Positions 42,310 through 51,360 of a DNA stretch of 64,000 nucleotides are shown one piece after another. Source of the DNA: Wansuia hejianensis (lineage in GTDB: Bacteria > Bacillota > Clostridia > Lachnospirales > Lachnospiraceae). The first letter of the stretch is position 1; every line of letters starts with the position of its first letter. A model generated the notes under the pieces. It was not told where the DNA came from. It was given only the letters and a program-made list of their open reading frames with translations, and searched no databases. The translations under genes were made by a program, and so were the position numbers. The DNA is taken from contig NZ_CP060635.1 of NCBI RefSeq assembly GCF_014337215.1, forward strand, positions 261,501 through 325,500, given 5' to 3'.

Positions 42310-43977
42310 ATGGAAAAGGAAGCAGTTTCCAAGAATTTTATTGAGCAGATCATTGAAAAGGATCTGGCAGAAGGGGCTTATGATAAAATCTGTACCCGGT
42401 TTCCGCCGGAACCTAACGGTTATCTGCATATCGGACATGCAAAGTCTATTCTTCTGAATTACGGTCTGGCCCAGGAATACCGTGGGCAGTTTAACATGCG
42501 TTTTGACGATACCAATCCCACGAAAGAAAAATCAGAATTTGTTGAATCGATAAAGAATGATATCCAATGGCTGGGCGCTGACTGGGGCGATCATCTTTAT
42601 TTTGCGTCTGATTATTTTGAATTGATGTATGAGGCGGCGTTAAAGCTGATCCGCAAGGGCAAGGCATTTGTCTGTGACCTGTCCGCGGAGGAGATCCGTG
42701 AATATAGAGGCACGCTGACGGAACCGGGCAGGGAAAGTCCGTACCGGAACCGGAGTGTGGAAGAGAACCTGGATCTGTTCCAGCGCATGAAGGCCGGGGA
42801 GTTTCCTGACGGCAGTAAGGTGCTGAGGGCGAAGATTGATATGGCGTCTCCCAATATCAATATGCGGGACCCAGTCATCTATAGAGTCGCCCATATGTAT
42901 CACCAGAATACGGGCAATGCCTGGTGTATCTATCCAATGTATGATTTTGCGCATCCCATTGAGGATGCGGTTGAGGGAGTGACACATTCCATCTGTACGC
43001 TGGAATTTGAAGATCACCGCCCGCTGTATGACTGGGTGGTACGGGAACTGGAATATCCCCATCCGCCGAAGCAGATTGAGTTTGCCAAGCTGTATCTGAC
43101 CAATGTGGTGACCGGTAAGAGATATATTAAGAAGCTTGTGGAAGACGGCGTGGTTGACGGCTGGGATGATCCCCGCCTGGTGTCCATCGCTGCCCTGAGA
43201 AGGAGGGGATTCACCCCGGAGTCCATTAAGCTGTTTGTAGATCTCTGCGGAGTCTCCAAGGCGAACAGTTCTGTGGATTATGCCATGCTGGAATACTGTA
43301 TCCGGGAAGATCTGAAGCTGAAGAAGTCCAGGGTCATGGCAGTTCTGAACCCGATCAGGCTGGTGATTGATAATTATCCGGAAGGCCAGACCGAGGAGCT
43401 TGAGGCGCCTAATAATCTGGAGAATGAGAGCCTGGGCAGCCGCAGGATTCCGTTTTCGAGAGAGTTATATATTGAGAGAGAAGATTTTATGGAGGAGCCG
43501 CCCAGAAAGTATTTCCGGCTTTTTCCGGGCAATGAAGTGCGCCTGATGAATGCCTATTTCGTAAAGTGTACCGGTTTTGAAAAGGACGAAGACGGTAATG
43601 TTACAGTCGTACACTGCATCTATGACCCGGCCAGCCGAGGCGGTAACAGCCCGGATGGAAGAAAGGTGAAGGGGACCATTCACTGGGTGTCCGCAGCCCA
43701 TGCGATTCCTGTGGAATGCAGGCTGTATGAGAATCTCATTGATGAGGAAAAGGGCGTCTATAACGAGGACGGTTCCATGAATATCAATCCGGATTCCCTG
43801 ACTGTCCTGAAAAATTGTTATGTTGAGCCGAACCTGGCCGGCGCCAGGGCATATGACAGCTTTCAATTTGTGAGAAACGGATTCTTCTGCGTGGACGCTA
43901 AAGATTCCAGGCCGGAGGCGCTGGTTTTTAACAGGATTGTTTCTTTAAAAAGTTCCTTTAAGCTGCCGGTTCAGTAA
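42310..43977 (+). CDS. glnS: Glutaminyl-tRNA synthetase
   Basis: 555 residues, full length. Class I signature PPEPNGYLHIGHAKS near residue 35 and FDDTNPTKEK follow, then GRESPYRNRS and DGWDDPRLVSI. The KMSKS-like region is LKKSRVMAVLN. The C-terminal part is the anticodon-binding beta-barrel. It loads Gln onto tRNA-Gln. A likely promoter, TTGAAA-16-TATGAT, lies near 42200-42230. A terminator follows. Confidence 0.97.
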   Translation: MEKEAVSKNFIEQIIEKDLAEGAYDKICTRFPPEPNGYLHIGHAKSILLNYGLAQEYRGQFNMRFDDTNPTKEKSEFVESIKNDIQWLGADWGDHLYFASDYFELMYEAALKLIRKGKAFVCDLSAEEIREYRGTLTEPGRESPYRNRSVEENLDLFQRMKAGEFPDGSKVLRAKIDMASPNINMRDPVIYRVAHMYHQNTGNAWCIYPMYDFAHPIEDAVEGVTHSICTLEFEDHRPLYDWVVRELEYPHPPKQIEFAKLYLTNVVTGKRYIKKLVEDGVVDGWDDPRLVSIAALRRRGFTPESIKLFVDLCGVSKANSSVDYAMLEYCIREDLKLKKSRVMAVLNPIRLVIDNYPEGQTEELEAPNNLENESLGSRRIPFSRELYIEREDFMEEPPRKYFRLFPGNEVRLMNAYFVKCTGFEKDEDGNVTVVHCIYDPASRGGNSPDGRKVKGTIHWVSAAHAIPVECRLYENLIDEEKGVYNEDGSMNINPDSLTVLKNCYVEPNLAGARAYDSFQFVRNGFFCVDAKDSRPEALVFNRIVSLKSSFKLPVQ

Positions 43978-43988
43978 ATGAAAAGGTG

Positions 43989-44026
43989 ACTGCCCCAGAA
44001 GATTGTTCTTTTGGGGCGGTTTTGTT
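43989..44026 (+). terminator. Terminator of glnS
   Basis: ACTGCCCCA and TGGGGCGGT form a stem with an AT-rich loop, followed by TTTTGTT. Confidence 0.75.
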
Positions 44027-44084
44027 ATATGAAATAAACTTGATTCTTCTTATGTGGGGAGCATATTAAAATGGAGGTGGTTGT

Positions 44085-45503
44085 GTGAAAGAGCTGCTGA
44101 TCTCTCTGGACAGCCGGTCGGGAAAACCGCTGTATGAACAGATTTATACATTTATAAAGGAGGAGATAAGGAATGGCAAGATCCCTCCGGGCGAACGGCT
44201 GCCATCTTCGCGGGCGCTGGCCAGACAGCTCTCTGTCAGCAGGAGCACGGCAGACCTGGCTTACGAACAGCTCACCTCAGAGGGGTATCTCCAGAGCGTG
44301 CCCTGCAAAGGGTATTTTGCAGGCGACGTCACAGAGCTGTATCAGCTGGGCGGGATGTCCCGGCGGGCGGAGCCGGTTCAGCGGAAGGAATGCCCCAGCT
44401 ACCGATATGATTTTGCAATCAGCGGAATTGACCGGGGGGGATTCCCGCTGAATGCCTGGAGGAAGATCTCAAAAGCGGTGCTGGCGGAGGAAGACAGTTC
44501 GCTGTTCCATCTGGGGGACCCCCAGGGGGAATGGGAACTGCGGGAGGCTATCGCCAATTATCTTCACCATGCCAGAGGAGTTGACTGCGGTCCGGATCAG
44601 ATCATAACCGGGGCGGGCAATGATTATCTGCTGATGCTGCTGTCAGTGCTTTTGGGAAAGGATAAGCCCATAGCCATGGAGAATCCCACATATAAGAGCG
44701 CATATCAGTGCTTTAAAAGCCTGGGCCATCCCGTCTGCGCCATTTCGCTGGATGAGTCAGGCATGAGACCGGATGAGCTGGGACAAAGCTGCGCTCAGAT
44801 CGCTTACGTGATGCCTTCCCATCAATTTCCCATGGGGACTGTTATGCCCATACGCCGCAGGCTGCAGCTTCTGGCTTGGGCCGCGGAAGCTGACGGCCGT
44901 TTTCTGATAGAGGATGATTATGACAGCGAATTCCGGTACAAGGGCAAGCCGATTCCGGCGCTGCAGGGATATGATAAGAATGACCGTGTGATCTATCTGG
45001 GGACTTTTTCTAAATCCATGGCTCCCGCCATCCGTATCAGCTATATGGTACTGCCGAAACGGCTGATGGCCGCTTATGAACAGAGGGGCCGGTGCTTCTC
45101 AGCGACGGTTTCCCGGGTGGATCAGAAGATCTTGGAGATATTTTTGCGGGAGGGGTATTTTGAACGGCATCTGAACAGGATGCGGGCTGCGTATAAGAAC
45201 AAACACGACCTGATTCTGAAGCAGCTCAGGGCCATGCAGGATTTTGTGACAGTAGAAGGTGAGAATGCCGGAGTGCATGTTCTGGTCAGTTTCATCAACG
45301 GGATGAATGAAAAAGAGGCAGTGGAAAAGGCGGCGGCGGCCGGAATCCATGTCTATGGATTGAGTGAATACTTCATAGAGGAGATGGAGGCGGAAGAGAG
45401 CCGGATTGTACTGCTGGGCTATGCCACCATGGAGGAAGAGGAAATAATCAGCGCGTGCAAAGGGCTGATGAATGCATGGGGCGGAGCAGCCGACCGGCCG
45501 TAA
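44085..45503 (+). CDS. MocR-family regulator (GntR winged helix plus aminotransferase domain)
   Basis: 472 residues. The N-terminal 75 residues form a GntR helix-turn-helix (LPSSRALARQLSVSRSTADLAYEQL). The rest is a fold-type I aminotransferase with a PLP Lys in GTFSKSMAPAIRISYM near residue 310. Such proteins sense PLP or an amino-acid derivative. GTG at 44085 follows GGAGGTGG. The regulated gene is not obvious in the window. Confidence 0.9.
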   Translation: MKELLISLDSRSGKPLYEQIYTFIKEEIRNGKIPPGERLPSSRALARQLSVSRSTADLAYEQLTSEGYLQSVPCKGYFAGDVTELYQLGGMSRRAEPVQRKECPSYRYDFAISGIDRGGFPLNAWRKISKAVLAEEDSSLFHLGDPQGEWELREAIANYLHHARGVDCGPDQIITGAGNDYLLMLLSVLLGKDKPIAMENPTYKSAYQCFKSLGHPVCAISLDESGMRPDELGQSCAQIAYVMPSHQFPMGTVMPIRRRLQLLAWAAEADGRFLIEDDYDSEFRYKGKPIPALQGYDKNDRVIYLGTFSKSMAPAIRISYMVLPKRLMAAYEQRGRCFSATVSRVDQKILEIFLREGYFERHLNRMRAAYKNKHDLILKQLRAMQDFVTVEGENAGVHVLVSFINGMNEKEAVEKAAAAGIHVYGLSEYFIEEMEAEESRIVLLGYATMEEEEIISACKGLMNAWGGAADRP

Positions 45504-45513
45504 TCCATAACAT

Positions 45514-45558
45514 AAAAAGCCGAAAGCCCCTGGAATCAAGAGGGGATTTCAGCTTTTG
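45514..45558. terminator. Bidirectional terminator
   Basis: AAAAGCCGAAAGCCCCT and AGGGGATTTCAGCTTTT form a stem between the MocR gene and the small membrane protein gene. Confidence 0.65.
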
Positions 45559-45745
45559 CCATGTCATATGGGATTGTAGTGTAAGTGCGTTCGCAACTGC
45601 AATCTTCGAATTCATCTGTGAAATCGTCAAAATCGTCTTTAAATCCGGATTTGGCGGGATGCTCTTTCATATATGTGAGCACAGCGCCGATTGCAACGCC
45701 GGTGCAGGCCAGACCCAGAATGACTTTTCCCAGTTTCTTTCCCAT
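45536..45745 (-). CDS. Small membrane protein of unknown function
   Basis: 69 residues. A GKKLGKVILGLACTGVAIGAVLTY helix begins just after the start. The tail is short and acidic, with DDFDDFTDEFEDCSC. AAGGAG lies 7 nt before ATG at 45745. The overall style is that of YtxH-like envelope proteins, but no family is certain. Confidence 0.65.
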   Translation of the reverse strand: MGKKLGKVILGLACTGVAIGAVLTYMKEHPAKSGFKDDFDDFTDEFEDCSCERTYTTIPYDMAKAEIPS

Positions 45746-45852
45746 GTTTATGCTCCTTCTTTTGTTGGTGCTTAGCCGGTAATGGCTATCCATTCAATGT
45801 AAGATTATACACTATTTACAGGAAAAGGAAAGAGAAATTTGGAAAGATAGTA

Positions 45853-46674
45853 TTAAAAAAACATAAATTTTGTGATTGCTTCGCTGACGGCGCCGTGATC
45901 ACAGTCAGAGGCGGTGACATAGTCAGCCGCGGCTTTGACGGGCCCGGAAGCATTCTGAACTGCAATGCCTATATGGGCGGCTTCCAGCATGGGGATATCG
46001 TTCTCGGCATCTCCTATGGCGATCGTTTGCTCCATGGGGATTTTCAGGTAATCACACAGGAAACGGATGGCTCCGCCTTTGGATATGCCATGAGCCACAT
46101 GCTCCAGATAATAATCGCTGGAAAAGAATATGGATAACTTTCCGGCTGCCCACGGTTCGATATCCCTGCGGTAATCTTCCAGCCGGGATCTGTCGTGAAG
46201 ATTGATGACCAGTACCTTGACGGGCTCTTCTTCCAGCGTATCCGGCAGGCCGGGGTCGGCTTTCCAGGCGATAGCATTTCTCGAACAATAGTAGTCTGTC
46301 TCTTCTGCAAGCGATTTGCACAGAAGCGCTTTGTCTGAATAGGTCTGGCAATAAAGGCCCTGGGCTTCAGCAGACTGAAAAACATGGCGGACATAGGGCA
46401 GCGGGACGGATTTTTTATATAAGGTTTTTTCATGATATGGGTCGTAGATCAGGCCGCCGTTATAGGTGATGGCGAAGCAGCCCTCCCGGTCCAGATGAAG
46501 GCGCCGGAGAAAGGGCAGGGCGCCGGGAAGGGGCCTTCCCGTATTGATTACGATCAGATGTCCGGCCTCCAGGGCGCGGGTGATTGCGTCTGCGTTCTCT
46601 TGGGTCAGTCGTTTGTCATGGGTTAAGAGGGTATCATCAAGATCCATAAACAGAATTTTTCTTTTTGTATTCAT
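45853..46674 (-). CDS. HAD-IIB (Cof-type) phosphatase
   Basis: 273 residues. MDLDDTLLTHD near residue 10 is motif I; the C-terminal SKGGAIRFLCDYL and IAIGDAENDIPMLEAA complete the HAD-IIB core around a cap. The Cof family hydrolyses sugar phosphates. It is divergent from the two HAD genes starting at 46803. Confidence 0.9.
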   Translation of the reverse strand: MNTKRKILFMDLDDTLLTHDKRLTQENADAITRALEAGHLIVINTGRPLPGALPFLRRLHLDREGCFAITYNGGLIYDPYHEKTLYKKSVPLPYVRHVFQSAEAQGLYCQTYSDKALLCKSLAEETDYYCSRNAIAWKADPGLPDTLEEEPVKVLVINLHDRSRLEDYRRDIEPWAAGKLSIFFSSDYYLEHVAHGISKGGAIRFLCDYLKIPMEQTIAIGDAENDIPMLEAAHIGIAVQNASGPVKAAADYVTASDCDHGAVSEAITKFMFF

Positions 46675-46802
46675 ATCAGACCTCCCTGTTTCCTGTCTTG
46701 TTCAGTGTATCATAAAGTGACTGTAATAACCAGCGGAAATACTTGCGCAACGGGGGCACTAATGTTATCCTGTATAAGGAACAGGAAGAGGAGTGATATA
46801 GA

Positions 46803-47468
46803 ATGATAAAGGCGTGTATATTTGATTTGGATGGAACTCTGACGGAGACCGTAGAATCGATTGCCAGGCCGATAAACAGAACCCTGGAGTTCTTCGGACT
46901 GGAGCCGAGGCCTGTAGAAGAATATAACTTCTATGCAGGAGACGGAATTGACATGGCCCTGCGGCGGGCTCTGGCTGCGGCAGGAGACAGTGACGGCATC
47001 CACATGGAAGAAGGAATTCCCATGTGCCGGGAGTGGTTCAACGAGGATCCGCTGTACCATGTCCGTCCCTATCCACATATGCAGGAGGCGCTGAAGGAAC
47101 TGAAGAAAAGAGGAATTAAAATCACGGTTTTTTCCAATAAACCCCATGAGGCTGCTATCCATGTAGTCAGCACCATATTCGGCAAGGGCTTTTTTGACTG
47201 GATTCAGGGACAGACGGATACCGTGCCCAAGAAGCCGGACCCTGCGGGAGCTCTGCAGATTATGAGCCGCCTGGGAGTAGAGAAAGAGGAATGCCTTTAT
47301 TTCGGGGACACGAATACTGATATGAAGACCGGCCATGCAGCCGGGATCTATACGGTGGGCGTCGCCTGGGGCTTCAGGCCCAGAAGCGAGCTGGAAGAAA
47401 ATCACGCGGACCGGATCATAGATTCGCCGCTGGAAATCATAGGATTAACGGAGGAACACATGAAATGA
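46803..47468 (+). CDS. HAD-family hydrolase, phosphoglycolate-phosphatase-like
   Basis: 221 residues. IFDLDGTLTETVES is motif I, ITVFSNKP motif II, KKPDPAGAL supplies the Lys and YFGDTNTDMKTG motif IV. Helical cap lies between. AGGAAGAGGAG precedes the ATG. It overlaps the next gene by ATGA. Confidence 0.9.
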   Translation: MIKACIFDLDGTLTETVESIARPINRTLEFFGLEPRPVEEYNFYAGDGIDMALRRALAAAGDSDGIHMEEGIPMCREWFNEDPLYHVRPYPHMQEALKELKKRGIKITVFSNKPHEAAIHVVSTIFGKGFFDWIQGQTDTVPKKPDPAGALQIMSRLGVEKEECLYFGDTNTDMKTGHAAGIYTVGVAWGFRPRSELEENHADRIIDSPLEIIGLTEEHMK

Positions 47469-48253
47469 GCGGAAAAATCAGGCTGATTGCCAGCGATCTG
47501 GACGGGACGCTGCTGCTGAACGGTGCTCAGTCCCTGCAGCCAGGCACCTGCCGGTTGATCCACAGCCTGAATCAGAAGGGGATCGGTTTCCTTGCCGCCA
47601 GCGGGAGGCAGTATCCGAATCTGCAGCGGCTGTTCGCTCCGATCAGGAACGAGATCGGTTATCTGTGTGAAAACGGCTGCCTGAGTTTTTTTGAGGGAGA
47701 AATGATCTACCAGGAGAAGATGTCCTGGGAGCTGGGACAGGAGATCATGCAGGCCATCTGGGAGCGGGAGGGCTGTGAAATTCTGCTTTCCGGCGTCAAT
47801 ACCAGTTATTTGCAGCCAAAGAAGATGAGCTACTACTACCACATGAAAGATGTGGTGAAGAACAATGTGACCCTGGTGCCGGATATTTTCAAGGTTCAGG
47901 AAGACTATATGAAAATATCCGTCTATGAAGAGGCTGGCATTGAGAACAGCGCCGCCTACTGGCAGGAGCGGTTCGGCGGGGAGGTGACGGTGGTGACCTC
48001 CGGGAATGAATGGCTGGATATGATGCCAAAAGGTGTCAACAAGGGCCTGGGCCTGAGAAAAATCATGGAATTTCTGGATATCGCCCCGGATGAATGCATG
48101 GCTTTGGGGGATAACTACAATGACCTTGAGATGCTGGAGCTGGCGGGGTATCCGGTCGCGATGAAGAATGCAGTGCCGGAGGTAAAGAAGGTCTGCAGAT
48201 ATGAAACTGATACAGTAGAACATGTCCTGGAAGCATTGCTGACCAGGTTGTGA
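47465..48253 (+). CDS. HAD-IIB (Cof-type) phosphatase
   Basis: 262 residues. ASDLDGTLLLNG is motif I and GVNKGLGLRKIM with MALGDNYNDLEML the end. Substrate unknown. It is translationally coupled to the HAD gene upstream, so they may act on related phosphates. Confidence 0.9.
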   Translation: MSGKIRLIASDLDGTLLLNGAQSLQPGTCRLIHSLNQKGIGFLAASGRQYPNLQRLFAPIRNEIGYLCENGCLSFFEGEMIYQEKMSWELGQEIMQAIWEREGCEILLSGVNTSYLQPKKMSYYYHMKDVVKNNVTLVPDIFKVQEDYMKISVYEEAGIENSAAYWQERFGGEVTVVTSGNEWLDMMPKGVNKGLGLRKIMEFLDIAPDECMALGDNYNDLEMLELAGYPVAMKNAVPEVKKVCRYETDTVEHVLEALLTRL

Positions 48254-48274
48254 TAAAGTAAAGGAGGGCTTTTT

Positions 48275-48541
48275 ATGATGGAAGAATACAGTGAAGAGTG
48301 CATTTTAACCTTTCTGAGGAATCAGGGACAGCTCTTCGACGAACCCGTTGCGGAGAACTATGACGAGGCGGAAGCGTTTTTGGAGGACTGCATGGCGGCG
48401 GTAGTGGATTCAATCGACGAAGTGCGCCAGTACCTGGATGAGAATGGAATGGATGTGGAAGGTTTGTCGGATGGGGAGCTGGAGGAAGCCAGCGAAGTAT
48501 TTGCGCTGCCCAACGGGCAGTATCTGATCGTTGAGGCATAA
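48275..48541 (+). CDS. Small acidic protein of unknown function
   Basis: 88 residues, very acidic (Glu/Asp-rich), with no membrane segment or known motif. AAAGGAGGG precedes the two Met codons at 48275 and 48278, so either may start. The gene lies 22 nt after the HAD gene and 17 nt before the flavoprotein gene. Confidence 0.7.
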   Translation: MMEEYSEECILTFLRNQGQLFDEPVAENYDEAEAFLEDCMAAVVDSIDEVRQYLDENGMDVEGLSDGELEEASEVFALPNGQYLIVEA

Positions 48542-48557
48542 GAGAAGGGAAGTTAGT

Positions 48558-49958
48558 ATGGAGAACAACAAATATGATGTAATAATTATCGGAGCAGGGC
48601 CTTCAGGTATTTTCTGCGCCTATGAGCTGAAGGAACAGCGCCCGGATCTGAAGATACTTATGATAGAGAAGGGAAGGGCCATTGAGAACCGCCAGTGCCC
48701 AAAGCGGAAGACTAAGAAGTGTGTGGGCTGCCAGCCCTGCTCCATCACAACTGGATTTGCCGGTGCGGGTGCCTTCTCTGACGGGAAGCTGTCGCTATCT
48801 CCGGACGTGGGGGGGAATCTCCCTGAGATTCTGGGTTACGATAAAGCCCAGGAACTGATCCGGGAATCCGATTCAATCTATCTGAAATTTGGAGCGGATA
48901 CGAATGTATACGGCGTTGACAAGGAAAAGGAAATCCGGGAGATCCGGAGAAAAGCCATTTCTGCCAATTTGAAGCTGATTGAGTGCCCCATCCGTCATCT
49001 GGGAACCGAGGAGGGCTACAAGATCTATCACAGGCTGCAGGACCATCTTGTGGAGGTGGGCGTTGAGATGCAGTTTATGACCATGGTCAGTGATATCGGA
49101 ATCGAAGGGGGACGGGTCAGGTCAGTGACCACGGATAAGGGCGAGACCTATTACGCGGATGAGATGGTGGCAGCCGTGGGACGGGAAGGAGCCGACTGGT
49201 TTTCACACATTTGCCAGAACCATGGGATTGAGACCGAGGTTGGCACGGTAGATATCGGCGTCCGCGTGGAGGTCAGGGATGAGATCATGGATTTCCTGAA
49301 TAAGAATCTGTATGAAGCCAAGCTGGTCTACCACACGCCCACCTTTGATGATAAGGTCAGAACCTTCTGCACCAATCCTTCCGGAGAGGTGGCAACAGAG
49401 TATTACGAGAACGGGCTGGCCGTGGTCAACGGCCATGCCTATAAATCCCAGGAGTATAAGACGAATAATACCAATTTTGCATTGCTGGTATCCAAGAATT
49501 TTACGAAGCCTTTTAAAACTCCGATAGAATACGGCAAGCAGATTGCCCAGCTGTCGAACATGCTCTGCGACGGGAAGATCCTGGTGCAGACCTTCGGCGA
49601 TTACAAGCGGGGCAGAAGGACGACTGAGGAAAGGCTCTGCCGGAATAACCTGATCCCCACACTGAAGGATGCCGTTCCGGGTGACCTGTCGCTGGTTTTT
49701 CCGCACCGGATTATGGTGGATATTGAGGAAATGATCATGGCGCTGGATAAAGTGACGCCCGGAATCGCCAGCGACGAAACGCTGCTGTACGGTGTGGAGG
49801 TCAAATTCTATTCTAATAAAGTAGTAGTCGACAAGAACTTTGAGACCAGTGTTCACGGCCTCCATGCCGTAGGGGACGGGGCTTCTGTAACCCGTGGGCT
49901 GCAGCAGGCTTCGGCAAACGGTATTTCTGTAGCCAGAAGTATACTGGAAAGAATTTAA
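48558..49958 (+). CDS. FAD-dependent oxidoreductase (COG2509-like)
   Basis: 466 residues. A Rossmann FAD-binding motif VIIIGAGPSGIFCAYEL opens the protein, and a Cys cluster follows (CPKRKTKKCVGCQPC). TGFAGAGAFSDGKL is a family hallmark. C-terminal GDGASVTRGLQQASANG is the second FAD region. Substrate is unknown. AAGGGAAG lies before 48558; an ATG at 48531 is also in frame. Confidence 0.88.
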   Translation: MENNKYDVIIIGAGPSGIFCAYELKEQRPDLKILMIEKGRAIENRQCPKRKTKKCVGCQPCSITTGFAGAGAFSDGKLSLSPDVGGNLPEILGYDKAQELIRESDSIYLKFGADTNVYGVDKEKEIREIRRKAISANLKLIECPIRHLGTEEGYKIYHRLQDHLVEVGVEMQFMTMVSDIGIEGGRVRSVTTDKGETYYADEMVAAVGREGADWFSHICQNHGIETEVGTVDIGVRVEVRDEIMDFLNKNLYEAKLVYHTPTFDDKVRTFCTNPSGEVATEYYENGLAVVNGHAYKSQEYKTNNTNFALLVSKNFTKPFKTPIEYGKQIAQLSNMLCDGKILVQTFGDYKRGRRTTEERLCRNNLIPTLKDAVPGDLSLVFPHRIMVDIEEMIMALDKVTPGIASDETLLYGVEVKFYSNKVVVDKNFETSVHGLHAVGDGASVTRGLQQASANGISVARSILERI

Positions 49959-49970
49959 CGGGTACCGTAC

Positions 49971-51251
49971 ATGGGAAAAAAGAAACCTCTGTCCAGAAAA
50001 ACGCAGTTTTTTTTACTGGCTCTGGTTCCGGCCTGTTTTACCGTCCTGGGAGTCTTCCTTCAGCCGCTGCACACGCTGGAGGAAGGAATTCCGGCGATTT
50101 TGAAGGAACCTGATTTCCTGATTACGGATTATTTCGCTGTCGGGGGACCGGGCGCTACGCTTCTGAACGCAGGCGCCGTGACACTGATCTGTATTTACCT
50201 GGTCTACAGGCTGGGGATGGAAATAGACGGCCATACGATCACGTCGGTCTGCCTGATGTTCGGCTTTTCGCTGTTCGGCAAGAACGTGATGAATATCTGG
50301 AGTATTTTGCTGGGTGTCTGGATCTATGCCAGATATCACAGGACATCTCTATCACGTTACATATATATAGGATTTTACGGGACAAGCCTGTCGCCGATTA
50401 TCACACAGCTGATGCAGCTGGGCCATCTGCCTGTGGCAGGACGACTGTTGCTGGCTATTGCGGTGGGGATTGTCATCGGGTTTGTGCTCCCGCCTCTCTG
50501 TACCCATGCTCATTTTGCCCACAGAGGTTTTTCTCTGTATAATGTTGGGTTTGCAGGAGGGATCATCGCAATTGCGGTGGTATCCCTGTTCAAATCCTTC
50601 GGGCTGAAGATAGAAACGCGGTTGATCTGGTCTTCAGAATACACCGGGGAGTTTGCCGTGATTTTGGCGACGGTCCTGGCAGCCTTCATCACTGCTGGCC
50701 TGCTTCCTTCACCGCGGACAACTTTCAGAGGATACTTGCGCATATTAAAAGCTGCGGGTACGGGCGGAAGCGATTATGTGAAAGAAGTGGGCATCCGTCC
50801 GGTACTGCTCAATATGGGCATTAACGGGTACTTCGCAGTGGGTTTTGTGCTGTTGACGGGAGGCGATCTGAACGGGCCGACGATCGGTTCGGTGTTCACG
50901 ATCCTGGGCTTCAGCGCGACGGGAAAGCACCTGAGGAATATCGCTCCCGTCATGGCAGGGGTGTGGATTGCCAGCCTTACGAAATCGTGGGATATCTCTG
51001 ATCCATCGGCTGTGCTTGCGCTGCTTTTGTCAACGACATTAGCGCCGATTGCCGGGCAGTTCGGGATGTTGTGGGGGATTGCGGCGGGTTTTCTGCATTC
51101 TTCGGTGGCGTTGAACGTGGGAATTGTATACAGCGGGATGAACCTGTACAACAATGGATTTGCAGGAGGCATTGTCGCTATGTTTCTCGTCCCTCTCATA
51201 CAATCCTTCGTCAACCGGAAAGCCAGGGCGAGCGGAGAAATCTCACTATGA
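49971..51251 (+). CDS. DUF1576 membrane protein
   Basis: 426 residues with about ten hydrophobic helices. The two halves are related: LLNAGAVTLICIY and SLFGKNVMNIWSILLGVWI in the first resemble LLNMGINGYFAVGF and SATGKHLRNIAPVMAGVWI in the second. That points to an inverted or tandem repeat fold as in transporters. Function is unknown. Starts 12 nt after the flavoprotein stop; no strong Shine-Dalgarno site is visible. Confidence 0.8.
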   Translation: MGKKKPLSRKTQFFLLALVPACFTVLGVFLQPLHTLEEGIPAILKEPDFLITDYFAVGGPGATLLNAGAVTLICIYLVYRLGMEIDGHTITSVCLMFGFSLFGKNVMNIWSILLGVWIYARYHRTSLSRYIYIGFYGTSLSPIITQLMQLGHLPVAGRLLLAIAVGIVIGFVLPPLCTHAHFAHRGFSLYNVGFAGGIIAIAVVSLFKSFGLKIETRLIWSSEYTGEFAVILATVLAAFITAGLLPSPRTTFRGYLRILKAAGTGGSDYVKEVGIRPVLLNMGINGYFAVGFVLLTGGDLNGPTIGSVFTILGFSATGKHLRNIAPVMAGVWIASLTKSWDISDPSAVLALLLSTTLAPIAGQFGMLWGIAAGFLHSSVALNVGIVYSGMNLYNNGFAGGIVAMFLVPLIQSFVNRKARASGEISL

Positions 51252-51256
51252 ATTTG

Positions 51257-51283
51257 TTAGCACTCATTTAAAATGAGTGCTAA
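51257..51283. promoter_or_regulatory. CIRCE element (HrcA operator)
   Basis: TTAGCACTC at 51257-51265 and GAGTGCTAA at 51275-51283 with exactly 9 nt between. TTTTTT follows, so the same hairpin can end the upstream gene's transcript. Confidence 0.93.
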
Positions 51284-51290
51284 TTTTTTC

Positions 51291-51319
51291 TTGACTTTCG
51301 GTCAAAGTGGTACTAATAT
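51291..51319 (+). promoter_or_regulatory. Promoter of htpG
   Basis: TTGACT at 51291-51296 and TAATAT at 51314-51319, 17-nt spacer, just downstream of CIRCE. Confidence 0.8.
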
Positions 51320-51360
51320 AAGATCAGAACAAATTATCTTAAAAGGAGCGTGATGTTATC

